Shown here: one piece after another, positions 61,280 to 64,000 of the stretch
Layout: each line of letters opens with the position of its first letter
How positions within the stretch are numbered: position 1 is the first letter of the stretch
NCBI GenBank assembly: GCA_035711845.1
Contig: DASTBU010000113.1
Span: 6,583 to 70,582 of the forward strand
Length of the DNA stretch: 64,000 nucleotides
Reading direction: 5' to 3'
Origin: DASTBU01 sp035711845
GTDB taxonomy: Bacteria > Acidobacteriota > Vicinamibacteria > Vicinamibacterales > 2-12-FULL-66-21
Made by a program: the position numbers and the translations under genes
Notes under the pieces: generated by a model
Database searches by the model: none
What the model saw: the letters and a program-made list of their open reading frames with translations, nothing else
What the model was told of the DNA's origin: nothing

Positions 61280-61719
61280 CGATGAGGCGAGGATGACGGG
61301 GGAGCGAGCGGGAAAGATGGTGAAGTCGATCGTAAACAAGAGCTTCGATGCTCCCTCCCGCGCGAGGCGAGGGCCGCCTCCGCGCTCAACCACCCCAGTG
61401 TCATCACCGTCTACGAAGTCGGCCGCTTCGATGGACGACGTCCGGCGAGACCTGTCGCCGACTCGCCTGCAAGGAGATCCTAAACCCGAGGAATTCTCAC
61501 TCTCGATGTAGCGGATTTTGGGGGCAGGGCACCGCCACTTGCAGAGTCACGTTTCCCATCGTCGCGCGCTTCTTCACTGCCTGGCGCCTCAACGGAAGGC
61601 AGCCTTGCCCGAAATCTCGTAAACCTAGGTTCGAGCTTATCGCTCTCGCCGGGGCCGGGCGGTGTCGTGTGGATCGCTCTGTCGGGATCAGGAAGTGGAG
61701 ACACCGCCAGGCCATTGCG
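61280..61719. other. Gap with a third kinase fragment
   Basis: This 440-nt stretch between the kinase and a convergent oxidase-like gene has no intact gene. One short segment (61358-61435) has kinase-like sense; the rest shows nothing I can name. Confidence 0.5.
61358..61435 (+). pseudogene. Short fragment of a Ser/Thr kinase
   Basis: The frame reads EARAASALNHPSVITVYEVG, which matches the helix-C region of Hanks kinases (compare EAKTIAALSHPHICTLFDIG in the intact neighbour). The match ends on both sides within a few codons. It is a scrap of a third, related gene, and shows repeated gain and loss of kinases here. Confidence 0.55.
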
Positions 61720-62223
61720 TTACCGCCCGATGCGATGCAGCTCGCCGACATCTGGCGTTTGGCCGGTCAGCCAGCCTTTTGCCACCTCGAACAGCACGAC
61801 GGGCTGAGGCTTGTTGACCTCCAGGAACACGGCCGCGTGAACGTCGACACCGATGAGCACGAAGCGCGGGTCGTCTGGCGTGCCGTGGCGGGGATCGCCT
61901 TCATCGGGAAACCACATTTTCCAATCCGGTGCGTACAACTCGCGGATCTTCTGACGATCCCGCGAGATCGTGGCCAGACCCGAGACCGAGATCCATTCCC
62001 GCGTCCGATCCTTGTAGTACGACAGGTTCACGTGCGGGTCTGCTTCCAGATCGCGGAGCTTGCCGGTGCTCTCCGAGGTCACGAACCACAGGTCTGCTCC
62101 CGCGGCGCGCTTCTGATTTGCCATCGCGCGTGACTCGAGATGCCCGTCCGGGCGTCGTGTCGTCATCATCGCAATCTCGATCTCGTCGATCAAGGTGTAG
62201 AACTTCTCGAGCTCGGCTGTCAT
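61720..62223 (-). CDS. Pyridoxamine-5'-phosphate-oxidase-like protein (general stress type)
   Basis: The 167-residue split-barrel protein has AMMTTRRPDGHLESRAMANQ near residue 18, LWFVTSESTGKLRDLEADPH and EWISVSGLATISRDRQKIRE, close to the general-stress-protein-26 group. These bind FMN or F420 and are seldom true PNPOx enzymes. AGGAAGGA nine bases upstream supports the ATG. It is on the minus strand, just downstream of a small membrane-protein gene. Confidence 0.85.
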   Translation of the reverse strand: MTAELEKFYTLIDEIEIAMMTTRRPDGHLESRAMANQKRAAGADLWFVTSESTGKLRDLEADPHVNLSYYKDRTREWISVSGLATISRDRQKIRELYAPDWKMWFPDEGDPRHGTPDDPRFVLIGVDVHAAVFLEVNKPQPVVLFEVAKGWLTGQTPDVGELHRIGR

Positions 62224-62362
62224 GGGTCCTTCCTGATGGTGAGACCGCACTGCTGCGCGATCTCGGATAACTGACGCGAGACGCGTCGCGCGTCTGCGAT
62301 GAATGAAGCGACACGCTCTGGCACGCACCCGCGCGCCAGAGGTGATACCAACCGTGCGAGCC

Positions 62363-62629
62363 CTATATCGCGTTCTCGGTACGGTCCGACCCGAGCTGTT
62401 TGACCATCTTATTGTAGAGCCCGAAGATCAGGAACGTCGGTGCCCACTGTCCGACAAAGAGACTGACGTGCCTGTTGCCCATTATCTGGAGCGTAGCGGA
62501 GACCGCCATCGAGCCCACCGCCATCCACAGAAACGCATCGGACGGTACCTTCGCTGTCTGATTCTCGATTGTCTTGGCGACCCGTCCCTCCGAATGCGCG
62601 TAATCTGCCCTAGCAAACTCCGTTGCCAT
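62363..62629 (-). CDS. Small membrane protein
   Basis: The 88-residue protein has a polar N-terminal half (MATEFARADYAHSEG) and two hydrophobic segments (AFLWMAVGSMAVSATLQIMG and LFVGQWAPTFLIFGLYNKMV). GGAGG eight bases before the ATG is a good ribosome site. Similar small proteins are common and uncharacterised; it may be in one transcript with the oxidase-like gene downstream. Confidence 0.7.
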   Translation of the reverse strand: MATEFARADYAHSEGRVAKTIENQTAKVPSDAFLWMAVGSMAVSATLQIMGNRHVSLFVGQWAPTFLIFGLYNKMVKQLGSDRTENAI

Positions 62630-63390
62630 CGTTATCCTCCACTCAGTCATTACCGTCGACCGGTTCTTCTTCGTGCGGTCGATCGGTTCGTCATGCAACG
62701 GAGATGCCCGTTAGAAACCGCCGGTCCTCCCGCGAGTGCCCCAATGAAGGCGCGTGGTGTCTTCAGCTCATCACGCGGCCTGGCGAGCGCTCGATCTTTC
62801 GGCTCCGCGTCCACGCTGATCTCCGAACCGCCTCCCTGCCTGAGCACGTGCATCTCTCTGTGATGAATCGAGTAGCAGGAGTCCATTCGTGAGCTCAGCT
62901 GCCTGACGGATGCCTCGTCCGGTGAGTTGAGCACTCCTGGAACTTGTCCACGGTGAGTGGATACCGGGATACCAACCTCGGCATCCTAGCGGCGAGCCAG
63001 GTGGAAGCGGCATGCTCGAGCCACCACGAAACTGTTTCGCCGCCTGTGGTGCGAGGAATGAGGTGCGGCTGAGTATCCACACCCCCATTGATGCGCGCTG
63101 ACCCGTCAGGATGCGTCGCAGTTCCGGTGGTCCCAGCGGCCGGGCACCGATGGGACGACCTCGGAGGATACTCGCGTCGCGGAGCGTAACCCACCGGTCC
63201 GGCGGAACGCCATGCCTCGCCAGGGGACTGCCTATTCAGTCCGTCTCACTCGCGTTCAAGCGCTGCAATAGTCTTCATGAGCTCGCGAACGAGTGCAGGC
63301 GGGAGATCACCGCGAGACTGTTAGCGAACGCCCAAATGCGGCCACGACCGAACGTCTAAAAACCGGCCACTGCAGGTAGGGGTTGTCAAT
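62630..63390. other. About 760 nt with no gene recognised, including the probable IS left end
   Basis: No frame here shows a domain I can name. A minus-strand frame at 62650-62934 has mixed composition and no ribosome site, so I do not call it. The right part (about 63319-63390) contains TGTTAGCGAAC, CAAATGCGGCCA and AAACCGGCCA, which look like terminal repeats of an IS21-type element. Confidence 0.45.
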
Positions 63391-63420
63391 CATCCTTGAG
63401 GGTTCTGTTCCTCAAGGATG
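63391..63420 (+). promoter_or_regulatory. Perfect hairpin enclosing the transposase start codon
   Basis: CATCCTTGAGG pairs with CCTCAAGGATG over 11 bp without mismatch around an 8-nt loop (GTTCTGTT). The last three bases are the ATG. AAGG just before it is also in the stem, so both the ribosome site and the start would be hidden in a folded transcript. The next in-frame ATG, two codons on at 63424, is outside the stem. Confidence 0.65.
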
Positions 63421-64000
63421 TCGATGCCTAACTACCTGAAAATGCCGAAGAAATCGCAAGTTCTCGCCCTGTTGGAGCTCGGATGGAGCTACCGACGCAT
63501 CGAAGCGGAGACCGGCGTCCGTCGCGAGACGGTCAGTCGGTACGACGGGATGCGCCGGGCAAATGCGGCCAAAACGTTCCCCGGCTCTGCCCCGCCACCC
63601 CCCGGCGAATCTCCTGATCTTCCCAAGGTCAGTGGGTCAAATGCGGCCAAAACGTTCGCCGGCTCGGACGCAAACCCGGCCAAAACGTTCCCCGGCTCGC
63701 CGCCGCGGCCGCGCTTCACCGCAGCGGTGTATCGCACGGCCATCGCCGAGAAACTCGATGCCGGTCTGAGCCTGCAGCGCATCTGGCAGGACCTGGTCGA
63801 GGAGTACGGCTACGGCGCGAGCTATGAGTCCGTGAAGCGCTTCGTGCGGACGATCGCACCCACGCGGCGGGCCGTCGGTGTCTTTCACTGTGCGCCCGGC
63901 GCCGAAGGACAGGTGGACTTCTTCCGCGGCGCGCCGACCTTGGACGTCGGGACGGGCGAGTGGCGACGGCCGTGGGTGTTTCGGATGACCCTGGGCCACT
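63418..64000 (+). CDS. istA: IS21-family transposase IstA, N-terminal part
   Basis: The frame is open to the window edge (194 codons). It begins with a helix-turn-helix (MPKKSQVLALLELGWSYRRI and ETGVRRETVSRYD), as IstA proteins do, has a linker with three NAAKTFPGS-like repeats, then AAVYRTAIAEKLDAGLSLQR and the first catalytic Asp in EGQVDFFRG. The remaining DDE residues and istB lie beyond the edge. Start at the ATG in the hairpin or at 63424. Confidence 0.85.
   Translation, partial: MSMPNYLKMPKKSQVLALLELGWSYRRIEAETGVRRETVSRYDGMRRANAAKTFPGSAPPPPGESPDLPKVSGSNAAKTFAGSDANPAKTFPGSPPRPRFTAAVYRTAIAEKLDAGLSLQRIWQDLVEEYGYGASYESVKRFVRTIAPTRRAVGVFHCAPGAEGQVDFFRGAPTLDVGTGEWRRPWVFRMTLGH
63560..63698. 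repeat. Three in-frame 28-bp repeats within the transposase gene
   Basis: CAAATGCGGCCAAAACGTTC begins copies at 63560 and 63638, and a close variant lies at 63671; each ends in GGCTC. Spacings of 78 and 33 nt keep the frame, giving AKTFPGS or AKTFAGS each time. The 12-nt core CAAATGCGGCCA also occurs at 63333 in the presumed IS end. Confidence 0.75.

Larger units (their letters stand above)
63319..64000 (+). mobile_element. IS21-family insertion sequence, left part
   Basis: The element is called from its transposase gene, which runs off the right edge, and from terminal-repeat-like strings upstream (CAAATGCGGCCA at 63333). The left tip is placed at a TGT near 63319 because IS21 ends begin this way, but the exact boundary and any target duplication cannot be seen with only one end. 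Confidence 0.55.

Noticed and set aside
62650..62934. Minus-strand frame of 94 codons
   Set aside because: No ribosome site, mixed composition and no recognisable domain; the neighbouring real gene has a clear site and signal.

Overview
The window is about 64 kb of high-GC chromosome, densely coded. It most likely comes from an Acidobacteriota (probably Vicinamibacteria-type) genome. That is inference, not a database result. It rests on the Ser/Thr kinases fused to beta-propeller repeats, on the many lipoproteins and GT-C membrane transferases, and on heptanucleotide intergenic repeats. Genes often overlap by 4 nt (ATGA, GTGA, TTGA), and GTG and TTG starts are common.

Positions 1-31030 form a large surface-glycan and lipid region. 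It opens with a glycosidase-like lipoprotein behind a near-perfect sigma70 promoter and an SGNH-hydrolase lipoprotein. A tight run follows: a methyltransferase, a radical SAM/SPASM enzyme, a CofD/YvcK-like protein fused to a GT2-like half, a CofC/MobA-like nucleotidyltransferase and a DPM1-like GT2 (3025-8494). Two minus-strand membrane genes (8506-11525) and a divergent GT-C transferase come next. A four-gene minus-strand block (13151-17193) encodes a GMC oxidoreductase, a small Tat/lipoprotein partner and two lipoproteins sharing an unrecognised C-terminal domain. After an outer-membrane barrel come more glycan genes: GT-C, a methyltransferase-GT2 fusion, GDP-fucose synthase, a flippase-like protein, three GT4 glycosyltransferases, an epimerase, a hexapeptide acyltransferase and a large GT-C protein.

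Positions 31150-49972 are mostly housekeeping: ttcA, dtd, glpD, dapF, a DASS transporter, radC, larC, metG, tatD, a polyprenyl synthase, ligA, an HtrA protease and a sigma54 response regulator. An RNase P RNA (about 50035-50575) ends in a strong intrinsic terminator. An epimerase, a ComEA-like protein and a GspH-like pseudopilin follow.

From about 52.9 kb to the end the region is accessory and decayed. It holds a PilZ-sigma54 pseudogene and five copies of a dispersed ~85-bp repeat. It also holds a twice-frameshifted kinase gene beside an intact paralogue, a third kinase fragment and several small genes. At the right edge is the start of an IS21-family transposase whose start codon lies inside a perfect hairpin.

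The best candidates for undescribed biology are the CofD/YvcK-GT2 plus CofC-like cluster, the GMC/Tat-partner/twin-lipoprotein block, and the repeat that abuts truncated sigma54 domains and sits at a fixed distance upstream of kinase promoters. No tRNA, rRNA or CRISPR array was seen.
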